From NCBI RefSeq assembly GCF_004328705.1, contig NZ_CP035319.1, positions 3,348,001-3,412,000 on the forward strand: a DNA stretch of 64,000 nucleotides, in the 5' to 3' direction. Both the position numbers and the translations under genes were made by a program. Position 1 is the first letter of the stretch, and each line of letters begins with the position of its first letter. The notes under the pieces were generated by a model. That model was not told where the DNA came from, searched no databases, and was given only the letters and a program-made list of their open reading frames with translations. This document shows positions 35,553 to 46,001 of the stretch, one piece after another. The stretch comes from Rhodococcus sp. ABRD24. GTDB lineage: Bacteria > Actinomycetota > Actinomycetes > Mycobacteriales > Mycobacteriaceae.

Positions 35553-35693
35553 ATGCTTGCTGCCAGTAAGTATCACCTGGCGCTGGCGAACGCGGCGTTG
35601 GCAAACGAAAACACGTTGCACCGGGAGCTGTTGCAGCAGCGAACGGCGTACGAGATCTGCTGGAAACCGCCGGGGCATCCCGGGAAGCACTGA
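35553..35693 (+). CDS. Possible 46-residue leader peptide upstream of hsaE
   Basis: ATG at 35553 opens a 46-codon frame ending in TGA at 35691-35693, 19 bp before hsaE. The peptide begins MLAASKYHLALANAALANEN and is helical and Ala/Leu-rich for about 30 residues, then ends WKPPGHPGKH. No clear Shine-Dalgarno precedes the ATG. The frame contains a second KstR-like core (35607-35620). If KstR acts there, transcription may start inside the frame and it would not be translated. Real gene, leader peptide and chance frame are all possible. Confidence 0.25.
   Translation: MLAASKYHLALANAALANENTLHRELLQQRTAYEICWKPPGHPGKH
35607..35620. promoter_or_regulatory. Second KstR-like site, upstream of hsaE
   Basis: GAAAACACGTTGCA keeps the AACACGTT core and the final A of the KstR motif but has G instead of the first T. 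It lies 93 bp before hsaE, on the hsaE side of the kstD/hsaE region, so it may control hsaEGF separately from kstD. Confidence 0.5.
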
Positions 35694-35712
35694 GGCCGAA
35701 GAGGAACAGGAC

Positions 35713-36498
35713 ATGCTGTCGACCCAACTCCGTACCGAAATCGCGGACCGGCTCGACGCCGCGGAACGCGGGCGCGTGCCCATCGATCCGCTCGTCGCCG
35801 CACACCCCGACATCGACGTCGTGGACGCGTACGAGATCCAGCTGGTGAACATCCGTCGTCGGCTCGACGCGGGTGCGAAGGTCGTCGGGCACAAGGTCGG
35901 GCTGTCCTCGCTGGCAATGCAGCAGATGATGGGGGTCGATGAGCCGGACTATGGCCATCTCCTCGACGAGATGGAAGTTTTCGAGGAACAGCCGGTCGAT
36001 ACCTCGCGCTACTGTTTCCCCCGCGTCGAGGTCGAGGTCGGCTTCGTGCTCGGGGCGGACCTGCCCGGCGCCGACTGTACCGAGCAGGATGTGCTCGACG
36101 CGACCATCGCGTTCGCGCCGTCGATCGAGCTCATCGACAGCCGCATCAAGGATTGGAAGATCGGTCTGGCCGACACCATCGCCGACAATGCGTCATCGGC
36201 GGGTTTCGTGCTCGGCAAGGCCCGTGTCGCCCCGGCCGACATCGACATCAAGGCCATCGACGCCGTGCTCACGTGCAACGGTGAGCGCATCGCGGAGGGC
36301 CGCAGCGACGCGGTCCTCGGGAATCCGGTGACTGCCGTGGCCTGGCTGGCCCGCAAGGTCGAGAGCTTCGGCGTGCGTCTCAAGGCCGGCGACATCGTCC
36401 TCCCCGGGTCGTGCACCCGCGCGATCGACGCCCATCCGGGCGACCACTTCCGTGCCGATTTTGCTGGGCTCGGTTCGGTGTCCCTGCAGTTCAAGTAG
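35713..36498 (+). CDS. hsaE: 2-hydroxyhexa-2,4-dienoate hydratase
   Basis: Hydratase of the MhpD/XylJ family, 261 residues, that adds water to 2-hydroxyhexa-2,4-dienoate released by HsaD from ring A, giving 4-hydroxy-2-oxohexanoate. Visible family motifs are [27 protein letters not shown] (in two parts, about residues 57-83), [12 protein letters not shown] with metal-binding acidic residues, and [26 protein letters not shown] near the C-terminus. ATG at 35713 follows GAGGAACAGGAC; the longer in-frame start at 35557 lacks homology. It heads the hsaE-hsaG-hsaF operon, with gaps of 8 and 9 nt. Confidence 0.93.
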   Translation: MLSTQLRTEIADRLDAAERGRVPIDPLVAAHPDIDVVDAYEIQLVNIRRRLDAGAKVVGHKVGLSSLAMQQMMGVDEPDYGHLLDEMEVFEEQPVDTSRYCFPRVEVEVGFVLGADLPGADCTEQDVLDATIAFAPSIELIDSRIKDWKIGLADTIADNASSAGFVLGKARVAPADIDIKAIDAVLTCNGERIAEGRSDAVLGNPVTAVAWLARKVESFGVRLKAGDIVLPGSCTRAIDAHPGDHFRADFAGLGSVSLQFK

Positions 36499-36506
36499 GA
36501 GTTCTC

Positions 36507-37427
36507 ATGACCAAGGCAAGTGTCGCAATCGTGGGTTCGGGCAACATCAGCACCGACCTGCTCTACAAGCTGCAGCGGTCCCAGTGGCTCGAGCCGCGCT
36601 GGATGATCGGTATCGATCCCGCCAGCGAGGGCCTTGCCCGCGCGCGCAAGATGGGTCTCGAGACCTCCGCCGAGGGTGTGGACTGGCTGCTGAATCAGGA
36701 TGAGAAGCCGGATCTGGTTTTCGAGGCGACGTCGGCGTACGTGCACCGCGCCGCGGCTCCGCGCTATGCGGAGGCCGGGATCCAGGCCATCGACCTGACA
36801 CCGGCCGCCGTCGGCCCCGCCGTCGTGCCCCCGGTGAACCTGCACGCCCATCTCGACGCGCCCAACGTCAACATGATCACGTGTGGCGGCCAGGCGACGA
36901 TCCCGATGGTGCACGCGGTGTCTCGTGTTGTGCCGGTGCCCTACGCCGAGATCGTCGCATCGGTCGCCTCGGAGAGTGCGGGGCCGGGTACCCGCGCCAA
37001 CATCGACGAGTTCACCAAGACCACCAGCCGCGGTGTCGAGGTGATCGGTGGCGCCGAGCGCGGCAAGGCCATCATCATCCTGAACCCGGCCGAGCCGCCG
37101 ATGATCATGCGTGACACCATTTTCTGCGCGATTCCCGAGGATGCCGACACGGACGCGATCTCCGAATCGGTGCACCGCATGGCGAAGGACATCGCCGAGT
37201 ACGTGCCCGGCTACCGGTTGCTCAATGACCCGCAGTTCGACAAGCCGAGCATCGTCTCCGGTGGCCACGCCACCGTCTCGATCTTCGTCGAGGTCGAGGG
37301 CGCCGGCGACTTCCTGCCGCCGTATGCGGGCAACCTCGACATCATGACCGCCGCCGCGACCAAGGTTGGCGAGGAGATCGCCCGGAAGATCGTCGACAGC
37401 CGCTCATCTCAGAACGCACGGGTCTAG
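36507..37427 (+). CDS. hsaG: Acylating propanal/acetaldehyde dehydrogenase
   Basis: CoA-acylating aldehyde dehydrogenase, 306 residues, that turns the propanal made by HsaF into propionyl-CoA with NAD; it forms a channelling complex with HsaF. The N-terminal Rossmann motif is [16 protein letters not shown], and the catalytic Cys lies in [17 protein letters not shown] (about residue 127). ATG at 36507 follows TAGGAG. Together with hsaE and hsaF it forms the conserved meta-cleavage lower pathway for sterol ring A. Confidence 0.94.
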   Translation: MTKASVAIVGSGNISTDLLYKLQRSQWLEPRWMIGIDPASEGLARARKMGLETSAEGVDWLLNQDEKPDLVFEATSAYVHRAAAPRYAEAGIQAIDLTPAAVGPAVVPPVNLHAHLDAPNVNMITCGGQATIPMVHAVSRVVPVPYAEIVASVASESAGPGTRANIDEFTKTTSRGVEVIGGAERGKAIIILNPAEPPMIMRDTIFCAIPEDADTDAISESVHRMAKDIAEYVPGYRLLNDPQFDKPSIVSGGHATVSIFVEVEGAGDFLPPYAGNLDIMTAAATKVGEEIARKIVDSRSSQNARV

Positions 37428-37436
37428 GGGAACAGC

Positions 37437-38471
37437 ATGACTTTTTCGGACACACTCGATATCCGCGTTACCGACACCTCGTTGCGTGACGGCTCGCACC
37501 ACAAGCGCCACCAGTTCACCGCCGACGACGTGCGCAACATCGTCGCCGCCCTGGACGGTGCCGGCGTTCCGGTCATCGAGGTCACCCACGGTGACGGTCT
37601 CGGCGGTTCCTCGCTCAACTACGGCTTCTCGAAGACCCCTGAGCAGGAACTGATCTCGATCGCGGCCGAGACCGCCAAGAACGCCAAGATCGCGTTTCTC
37701 ATGCTGCCGGGACTGGGCATCAAAGAGGACATCGTCGTCGCCCAGGACAACGGCGCGTCCATCTGCCGTATTGCCACTCACTGCACCGAGGCAGACGTCT
37801 CGATCCAGCACTTCGGTCTTGCCCGCGAGCAGGGTCTCGAGACCGTCGGCTTCCTCATGATGGCGCATTCCCAGCCTCCGGAGGTGCTCGCCAAGCAGGC
37901 GCGCATCATGGTCGATGCGGGTTGCCAGTGTGTGTATGTCGTCGACTCGGCCGGTGCGCTGGTGCTCGAGCAGGTCTCTGATCGCGTCGCCGCGGTCGTC
38001 GCCGAGATCGGGAACGACGCGCAGGTCGGCTTCCACGGTCACGAGAACATGGATCTCGCCGTCGCGAACTCGGTGTTCGCGGTGCGGGCCGGCGCCACCC
38101 AAATCGACGGCAGTACTCGCCGGTTCGGTGCCGGAGCCGGTAACACTCCGGTCGAGGCGTTCGTCGGCGTGTGCGACAAGCTCGGTATCAAGACGGGTAT
38201 CGACTTCTTCAAGATCGCTGATGCTGCGGAGGACGTGGTGCGTCCGGTGATGCCGCAGGAGTGCCTGCTCGATCGTCAGGCCCTGATGATGGGCTACGCG
38301 GGCGTGTACTCGAGCTTCCTCAAGCACGCGGAGCGTCAGGCCGAGCGTTACGGCGTTTCCTCTGCGGAGCTCCTGGTGCGCGCCGGTCAGCGCAAGCTCG
38401 TCGGCGGTCAGGAGGACCAGCTCATCGACATCGCACTCGAGCTGCAGCGCGAGGCGGCTGCCTCCGCGTAG
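37437..38471 (+). CDS. hsaF: 4-hydroxy-2-oxohexanoate aldolase
   Basis: DRE-TIM metallolyase/DmpG-type class II aldolase of 344 residues, splitting 4-hydroxy-2-oxohexanoate to pyruvate and propanal. The N-terminal [16 protein letters not shown] carries the catalytic Arg and metal-binding Asp, [15 protein letters not shown] supplies the two metal-binding His residues, and the C-terminal DmpG communication domain contacts HsaG. ATG at 37437 follows AGGGGAAC. It is the last gene of the operon, followed by a strong hairpin. Confidence 0.95.
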   Translation: MTFSDTLDIRVTDTSLRDGSHHKRHQFTADDVRNIVAALDGAGVPVIEVTHGDGLGGSSLNYGFSKTPEQELISIAAETAKNAKIAFLMLPGLGIKEDIVVAQDNGASICRIATHCTEADVSIQHFGLAREQGLETVGFLMMAHSQPPEVLAKQARIMVDAGCQCVYVVDSAGALVLEQVSDRVAAVVAEIGNDAQVGFHGHENMDLAVANSVFAVRAGATQIDGSTRRFGAGAGNTPVEAFVGVCDKLGIKTGIDFFKIADAAEDVVRPVMPQECLLDRQALMMGYAGVYSSFLKHAERQAERYGVSSAELLVRAGQRKLVGGQEDQLIDIALELQREAAASA

Positions 38472-38479
38472 GTGTGTAT

Positions 38480-38519
38480 CGGGACGGCGTGAGCGCCGGC
38501 GGTCGCTCTCGCCGTCCCG
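38480..38519 (+). terminator. Terminator after hsaF
   Basis: CGGGACGGCG pairs with CGCCGTCCCG, extended inward by GAGCG/CGCTC after one mismatch, around an 8-nt loop, 8 bp beyond the hsaF stop. Confidence 0.75.
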
Positions 38520-38594
38520 GCTCAGTGGCATCCCCCCGTCGATTGACAAACCGTTCGGTCGTAAACTGGCCGTGTTCTAATTCGTCTGTCGGGG

Positions 38595-41198
38595 ATGGAT
38601 GTCGACGGAGCCGGTATGCACAGGGGGAATTGGGGGAGTGGGCCGTTCCGATCGGGAGGCCTGGTCCTCGACCGTCCTCGGCTACAGGCGACACTCGACA
38701 GTGGCTCGGCGCTCACCGTTCTCCGGGGACCCCGCGGGTCGGGGAAGAGCACTCTCGTCTCGCAATGGCTCGGCGCGTCGTCAGCGAGTGAACCGCATCG
38801 GGTCGTCGTCTCGGTACCTGAGCCCGAGATGCGCTGCGATTCCGGTGTGTATTGGCGTTCCGTAGCATCCGCGGCACGGGCCGCTGGGATTGCTGCGGCA
38901 GAGGACGCCACCGCCTCGAGTGAGGACGCCTTCAGGACCTTCTGCAGCTCGCTCGCCGACGTCGATGTGCCGGTCGTACTGGTGCTCGATCATCCGGATC
39001 GGGTCGCGGATCCACTATTCAGGGACAGGATCTCGGAGGTCCTCTTTCGATTCGGCCACGTGCGCGCCGTCGCGATGGTGCGCACTGTCGTGCACTTCGG
39101 CACTCTCGATCAACTCGATCTCGGCCGGTACGTCGTCTCGTATGCCGATCTTCGGTTCACGGCCGGCGAGACGGCCGCATTCTTCGAGCAGAACGACCTC
39201 GATCTGGGGCGGGAAGTCACTGATCGGATCCGCGAACTGGTCGACGGTCTCCCCGTGCTGGCGGGCACGGCGATGTCTATCGCGCGCGCGTTCGGGGGCG
39301 AGTTTGCCGCGGATCGGGGTCGCGCGCTCGCTTCCCTCCAGCGGGTCATCGATTCGTATGTCGAGAACACGATCATGGCTGATCCTGTTGTCGCAGAATC
39401 GGCGGACTTCCTCATCGCCAGTTCGACTGCGGTCGACCTGACACCACGAACAGCAATCATGCTCAGCAGCGACGGGGACAGCCTGCGGCGCCTGATCGAC
39501 CTGGAGTACGCGGGGATTCTGATGCGCTCGCCGATACCGGGAGTGCTGGAGTGGAAGATGTTCCCGCCGGTGCGGGAGGCTTTGATGCGAAGGACTCGCG
39601 TCGCCACGACGACTCGCCCGCTGCCGGCGTCCGCGCGCCTGGCACGGTTTCTGCTCGCCGAGGGGAATTACTCGGCGGCACTGTTGCATGCGGCCGAGGC
39701 CGAGGATTGGGATCTGGTCGTTGTCATCCTCAAACGAGGCTGGCTCCAACTGCTTCCCGATCACGGAATGCTGCTCGTGGAAACGATATTGGCGCTCCCC
39801 CAGTATGCGGTGCAGGGGGAGCCGACGATGAGCGCCGCTCGGCAGATGCTCCTGGGATATCGTGCCGGCTGGGCGTTGGCCCTCGAATCGGTGGTCGACT
39901 TGGATGATCCTGTATTGACAAGTTCGTCAAGGGATCTGGCGGGGGCGATCTCGGTCGGAACAGTTCAATCGATCAGCATTCGGATCGCGGGTGAGTACGA
40001 CCGCGCGGCAGCACTGACGAAACGGATGGCCGAGCTTGTCAAACGTGCACCCGAACATGGCGTGGGCGATCCGGAGAGGTCTGCGCTCCAACTGCAATGG
40101 GGGATCACCCTGCAGTTGTCGGGGCACTACGAGCAAGCGGTGACGACCCTTCGATCTGCCTACATGGCGGGTGCGACAGCGGGCTTCGATTGGATCGCCG
40201 AGAAGGCCGCTGGGTTGCTCGCGCTGCACTTCGCGATGGCCGGCGAACTGGTACATGCCGAAAAATGGATCGCGCGTGAGGAACGCCACGAGGGAGCGAC
40301 GGGCAGGCTCGCCGACCTGATCAGGGTGCCCGGGCAGATTGCGCGGGCGCTGATCGCGTTGGAGCGGCTCGACATGGTGTGTGCCAAGAGCACACTCGCC
40401 GAGCTGGACAGGACATTCGACAACGACGAATTCTGGGCGTTTGCGCAGTACGCACAGGCCCAGTACAAACTGTTGACCGGTGATGCGGAGCGAGGACGCC
40501 TGCATCTTCATCGAGCTGAGAGTATCTTCGGCCGATGGATGACCGGTTCGTCGGCCGCGGCACCCCTGCTCGTTGCCGCGGAGGCTGAGCTTCTGTGCGC
40601 GATGGGCAGGGGTAACGAGGCGCGGGTCCTCGTTACCCGCAGTCACGAGGACCACTCCTTCGTCCGTCTTGCGTGCGCACGAATCGAGTTGCTCACCGGC
40701 AACCCCGCCGCGGCCCTGGCGGAATGTCGGTTGCTGGGGCGAAAACTGCCGTCATTCACGAGGTTGCAGATGGACGTCGCCGTAGTCGAAACGCTGGCAC
40801 ATCTCGACCAGGGCCGGGTCGATCGCGCGCGGCGGGCATTCGGCCGCGTGCTCTCACTCGCGGAGCAGACCGGTTCGCTGCGGTCCTTCGCCGCCCTGCC
40901 GGCCTCAGCTCTCGAGGCGCTTGCTCTCGACGCCGAACTTCCCGGCGCGTGGGTTCGTTTGGCCCCCGATTACGCTCAGGGGATCTTCCCCGAATCGGTC
41001 CCCGTGATCGAACTGAGTGATCGTGAACGGGTGGTGCTGGGGGCACTCGGGGACGCCACCGGGGTAGCAGAAGTTGCTGCCACACTGTTCGTCTCGCCCA
41101 ACACTGTGAAAAGTCAGCTCCGAAGCGCGTATCGCAAGCTCGGCGTGAATTCGCGGCAGGACGCCCTGGCAAAGGCCCGGCGACTCGGTCTGCTGTGA
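38595..41198 (+). CDS. Large LuxR-family (MalT/LAL-like) transcriptional regulator
   Basis: Signal-transduction ATPase with DNA-binding domain, 867 residues. Near the N-terminus is a P-loop GPRGSGKSTLVSQWL (about residues 45-59), then a Walker-B-like VVLVLDHPDRV near 126. A long helical, TPR-like central region follows (about residues 340-790). The C-terminal LuxR helix-turn-helix is LSDRERVVLGALGDATGVAEVAATLFVSPNTVKSQLRSAYRKLGV, split over residues about 802-846. This is the LAL/MalT layout, in which ATP and an inducer drive DNA binding. ATG at 38595. It sits inside the steroid cluster between hsaF and kshA; a KstR half-site (GTTCTAA, 38574-38580) lies just upstream. Its target genes are unknown. 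Confidence 0.88.
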   Translation: MDVDGAGMHRGNWGSGPFRSGGLVLDRPRLQATLDSGSALTVLRGPRGSGKSTLVSQWLGASSASEPHRVVVSVPEPEMRCDSGVYWRSVASAARAAGIAAAEDATASSEDAFRTFCSSLADVDVPVVLVLDHPDRVADPLFRDRISEVLFRFGHVRAVAMVRTVVHFGTLDQLDLGRYVVSYADLRFTAGETAAFFEQNDLDLGREVTDRIRELVDGLPVLAGTAMSIARAFGGEFAADRGRALASLQRVIDSYVENTIMADPVVAESADFLIASSTAVDLTPRTAIMLSSDGDSLRRLIDLEYAGILMRSPIPGVLEWKMFPPVREALMRRTRVATTTRPLPASARLARFLLAEGNYSAALLHAAEAEDWDLVVVILKRGWLQLLPDHGMLLVETILALPQYAVQGEPTMSAARQMLLGYRAGWALALESVVDLDDPVLTSSSRDLAGAISVGTVQSISIRIAGEYDRAAALTKRMAELVKRAPEHGVGDPERSALQLQWGITLQLSGHYEQAVTTLRSAYMAGATAGFDWIAEKAAGLLALHFAMAGELVHAEKWIAREERHEGATGRLADLIRVPGQIARALIALERLDMVCAKSTLAELDRTFDNDEFWAFAQYAQAQYKLLTGDAERGRLHLHRAESIFGRWMTGSSAAAPLLVAAEAELLCAMGRGNEARVLVTRSHEDHSFVRLACARIELLTGNPAAALAECRLLGRKLPSFTRLQMDVAVVETLAHLDQGRVDRARRAFGRVLSLAEQTGSLRSFAALPASALEALALDAELPGAWVRLAPDYAQGIFPESVPVIELSDRERVVLGALGDATGVAEVAATLFVSPNTVKSQLRSAYRKLGVNSRQDALAKARRLGLL

Positions 41199-41304
41199 TC
41201 CCGTGATCCCGCCGCCTGATCGCGTTCGTTGCCACCCGGGGCAAACGCCGGGCAATGCGACGCGCAGACTCCGCCTCTCGAGGGGGCCACACTCATCAGA
41301 TCGC

Positions 41305-41676
41305 TCAGCGCCTGGTGTCGTCCGGAACGTCCAGGAAGCCTTCCATCACTGCGTGATTGATGCTGTCACGCAGTCTGGGACAGCCGTCTTGGAGGGCGGT
41401 GATGTGTCCTGCCGCCACGGCTGCCTTGAACGTCGGGCAGCTCTCGGCGGGATCCGATGTCCACTGGACACTGGTGTGCTTGAAGCTGTTCTTTCGCACC
41501 AGCACGTGGGTACCGCACGTACGGCACTCGATGGGATGCAGTCCCGAATCGAGATAGTTCTGCTTGTCCAGAACGGTCTGAGCATGGATGGCCTCGACAC
41601 GGGCCGGCTGCCCGGCGAAGTCCGGAGCCTTTGCCCAGCTCGCGCTGCGCTCGTCCGGCCCGGTCGAAGTTCCCAT
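41305..41676 (-). CDS. Conserved small Cys-containing protein downstream of kshA
   Basis: Protein of 123 residues with no recognised domain. Four cysteines are placed as CxxC (Cys51, Cys54 in IECRTCGTH) with Cys80 and Cys99 further on, and His57 nearby, so a bound metal or disulfide is plausible. There is no signal peptide. ATG at 41676 lies 2 nt after the kshA stop, so it is co-transcribed and probably KstR-controlled. M. tuberculosis also has an uncharacterised gene beside kshA (Rv3527). A role in electron transfer or assembly of KshA is only a guess. Confidence 0.75.
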   Translation of the reverse strand: MGTSTGPDERSASWAKAPDFAGQPARVEAIHAQTVLDKQNYLDSGLHPIECRTCGTHVLVRKNSFKHTSVQWTSDPAESCPTFKAAVAAGHITALQDGCPRLRDSINHAVMEGFLDVPDDTRR

Positions 41677-41678
41677 CG

Positions 41679-42818
41679 CTACACCTCGGCGTTCTGCTGC
41701 TTCTCGGCCTGCTGCCGAGCCAGGTTCTCCTCGACTTCGCGGTGCCACGCCTCGTTCGCCTTGGTCGTGTCGACCTCGAACTCGAAACGCTGAGTCATCT
41801 CGGGAGTGATATCCGCGACGTCCACATAGAACTGCTCGTACCAACGGCGCAGCTGGTAGACCGGACCGTCCTCCTCGCAGAGAAGCGGATTCTCGATCTT
41901 GGTCTTGCTCCTCCAGATCGCGACATCCTGGAGGAAGCCCGCGCTGATGCCCTCGGTGAACTTCTCCGCGAGCCTGGTGGACATCTCATCGGCCATGCCG
42001 GTGGGCTTCTTGACTGTCACGCCCCACTGCAGCACGAACGAGTTAGGAGTGACCGGGTAGTGGCAGTTGATCAGGACGCTCTCGACCTCGTATCCGCTGT
42101 AGCTGTTCCACAGCGGATTGATCATGTAGGAGGGGCCGTAGTAGGAGGCCTCCGACCGAAGAAGAGAGTCGCCGCCGTACTGCGACGCCATGCCGATGTC
42201 CGGGCGGCCCTTGGTGTTGAGGTACTGCGACGCAAGGTGGCCCTCGAAGACGTTCTTGAAGTACGTCGGGAATGCGTAGTGGATGTAGAAGAAGTGGGCC
42301 ATGTCCACGACGTTGTCGATGATCTCACGGCAGTTGGAGCCCTCGATCAGCATCGAGTTCCACGTCCAGTCGGTCCATTCGTCGCTGTAGGCGCCCTCGA
42401 TCCGGGGGATGGTGACGTCTGCCGGCGGCGGATTTCCCTCCGGGTCGTTCCACACGAACAGCTGCCCGTTCCGCTCGAGCGAGATCCACGCACGCGTCTT
42501 CGCGATAGGTGGCACGCGGCGGGCGTAGGGAATCTCGGTGCACTTACCCTTACCGTTCCAGCGCCAGTCGTGGAACGGGCACGCGACGGTGTCACCCTTG
42601 ATCGTGCCCTGACTCAGGTCCCCACCCAGGTGACGGCAGTACGCGTCGAGGATCTGGAGCTCGCCCTTGCTGTCGGCGAAGACCACCAACTTCGTGCCGA
42701 AGGCCTCCACTGAATGTGGTTTGCCATCCTTGAAAGTCTTGGTCAGGCCGAGGCAGTGCCAGCCTCGTGCGAAACGCGTTTGCAGCGTTCCCACGTCGAT
42801 CTCACGAATCTGCGCCAT
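41679..42818 (-). CDS. kshA: 3-ketosteroid 9-alpha-hydroxylase, oxygenase component
   Basis: Rieske non-haem iron oxygenase of 379 residues that hydroxylates C9 of androstadienedione, after which ring B opens spontaneously. The Rieske cluster ligands are Cys61/His63 (AYCRHLGGDL) and Cys80/His83 (ACPFHDW). The mononuclear iron site is within REIIDNVVDMAHFFYIH, with Asn170, Asp173, His176 and His181. Electrons come from the reductase KshB, not encoded in this window. ATG at 42818 follows GAGG. A KstR operator lies about 30 bp upstream and diverges from hsaA. Confidence 0.95.
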   Translation of the reverse strand: MAQIREIDVGTLQTRFARGWHCLGLTKTFKDGKPHSVEAFGTKLVVFADSKGELQILDAYCRHLGGDLSQGTIKGDTVACPFHDWRWNGKGKCTEIPYARRVPPIAKTRAWISLERNGQLFVWNDPEGNPPPADVTIPRIEGAYSDEWTDWTWNSMLIEGSNCREIIDNVVDMAHFFYIHYAFPTYFKNVFEGHLASQYLNTKGRPDIGMASQYGGDSLLRSEASYYGPSYMINPLWNSYSGYEVESVLINCHYPVTPNSFVLQWGVTVKKPTGMADEMSTRLAEKFTEGISAGFLQDVAIWRSKTKIENPLLCEEDGPVYQLRRWYEQFYVDVADITPEMTQRFEFEVDTTKANEAWHREVEENLARQQAEKQQNAEV

Positions 42819-42847
42819 CAGTACCTCACATCCCTTCTAGCTGTCAG

Positions 42848-42861
42848 TAGAACACGTTATA
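42848..42861. promoter_or_regulatory. KstR operator of kshA
   Basis: TAGAACACGTTATA, the same 14-mer as at kstD and in the same orientation relative to the gene. TATAAC on the minus strand can act as the kshA -10, leaving a leader of about 28 nt that contains the Shine-Dalgarno. Confidence 0.9.
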
Positions 42862-42951
42862 GAACTTCATCGGATTTCGCTAGATTTCAACGGCCGGGGA
42901 TCCGCATGGAACACCTGTTACCGCTGGATTCGAGGTTTCCTCGACATGGAT

Positions 42952-42965
42952 GGGAACGTGTTCTA
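42952..42965. promoter_or_regulatory. KstR operator of hsaADCB
   Basis: GGGAACGTGTTCTA matches the KstR motif except for the first base. It lies about 44 bp before the hsaA start and 90 bp from the kshA operator, so each divergent gene has its own site. Confidence 0.8.
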
Positions 42966-43008
42966 GTCTCAGGAACAAGTGAACATCTCTTACAGACGGG
43001 AGCGTCCA

Positions 43009-44184
43009 GTGGGTGACCATGACAGCCTTGAGGTGATGCAGCGGATCGACGCACTACTGCCGGCGCTGCGTGAACGCGCGCAGGAGACCGAGGATCTGCG
43101 CCGTATCCCCGACGAGTCCATCAAGGCACTGCAGGAGACCGGCTTCTTCCGGTTGGTGCAGCCGAAGCAGTGGGGCGGCTACGAGGCCGACCCGGTCACC
43201 TTCTACACCGCGGTGCGCAACATTGCGAGCGCCTGCGGCTCCACCGGCTGGGTCGCCGGGATCATCGGTGTGCACAACTGGCACCTTGCGCTGTTCGACC
43301 AGCAGGCGCAGGAGGACGTGTGGGGCCAGGACACCGATGTCCGGATCTCCTCGTCATACGCGCCCATGGGCGCCGGTGAGGCTGTCGAGGGTGGTTACAA
43401 GGTCAACGGGGCATGGGCCTGGTCGTCCGGCAGCGACCACGCGACGTGGGTCGTCGTGGGTGGCCCGGTCATCAAGGACGGGCGTCCGGTCGACTTCGGC
43501 AGCTTCCTCATTCCGCGCGAGGACTACCAGATAGACGATGTCTGGAATGTGGTGGGTTTGCGCGGTACCGGCAGCAACACGGTCGTCGTCAAGGATGTTT
43601 TCGTGCCACGGCACCGCTTCCTGAGTTTCAAGGCGATGAGCGACCTCACCGCTCCGGGTCTCGCGCACAACACCGCTCCGGTTTACAAGATGCCTTGGGG
43701 CACCATCCATCCCACGACCATCTCGACGCCGATCGTCGGTATGGCATACGGCGCCTACGACGCTCATGTCGAGCATCAGGGCAAGCGTGTGCGTGCGGCC
43801 TACGCCGGCGAGAAGGCCAAGGACGATCCGTTCGCCAAGGTGCGGATCGCGGAGGCGTCCAGCGACATCGATGCCGCGTGGCGTCAGCTGTCCGGCAACG
43901 TCGCCGACGAGTACGCTCACCTGCTCGCGGGCGAGGAGGTTCCGATGGAGCTGCGTCTGCGCGCGCGCCGCGACCAGGTGCGGGCGACCGGCCGCGCGAT
44001 CGCCTCGATCGATCTGCTCTTCGAGAACTCCGGCGCCACCGCGCTCGCGAACGGCACTCCGATCCAGCGATTCTGGCGTGACGCCCATGCCGGCCGGGTG
44101 CACGCTGCGAACGACGCCGAGCGCGCGTACGTGATGTTCGGTGGAGCCGAGTTCGGCCTGCCGCTCACCGACACGATGGTCTAG
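43009..44184 (+). CDS. hsaA: 3-HSA hydroxylase, oxygenase component
   Basis: Flavin-dependent monooxygenase of the acyl-CoA-dehydrogenase fold, 391 residues, that hydroxylates 3-HSA to the catechol 3,4-DHSA using reduced FMN from HsaB. Diagnostic segments are ETEDLRRIPDESIKALQETGFF (in two parts), SACGSTGWVAGIIGVHNWHLALF, SSSYAPMGAGEAVEGGYKVNG and WAWSSGSDHATWVVVGG. GTG at 43009 is chosen because ACGGGAG lies 6 nt upstream and the protein then matches the usual length; GTG at 42979 would add ten non-conserved residues. First gene of hsaADCB. Confidence 0.95.
   Translation: MGDHDSLEVMQRIDALLPALRERAQETEDLRRIPDESIKALQETGFFRLVQPKQWGGYEADPVTFYTAVRNIASACGSTGWVAGIIGVHNWHLALFDQQAQEDVWGQDTDVRISSSYAPMGAGEAVEGGYKVNGAWAWSSGSDHATWVVVGGPVIKDGRPVDFGSFLIPREDYQIDDVWNVVGLRGTGSNTVVVKDVFVPRHRFLSFKAMSDLTAPGLAHNTAPVYKMPWGTIHPTTISTPIVGMAYGAYDAHVEHQGKRVRAAYAGEKAKDDPFAKVRIAEASSDIDAAWRQLSGNVADEYAHLLAGEEVPMELRLRARRDQVRATGRAIASIDLLFENSGATALANGTPIQRFWRDAHAGRVHAANDAERAYVMFGGAEFGLPLTDTMV

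Positions 44185-46000
<1,816 letters not shown>

Positions 46001-46001
<1 letters not shown>

Noticed and set aside
38566..38580. Possible KstR operator before the LuxR-type gene
   Set aside because: Only one half (GTTCTAA) is present; the other arm matches two of six bases. Not enough to call a site.
41199..41304. Possible terminator between the LuxR-type gene and the Cys-rich gene
   Set aside because: Only short repeats (TTGCC/GGCAA) were found, giving a stem of about 5 bp; too weak to report.
42979..43008. Upstream GTG start for hsaA at 42979
   Set aside because: It adds ten residues without family similarity. GTG at 43009 has ACGGGAG at the right distance and gives the usual protein length.
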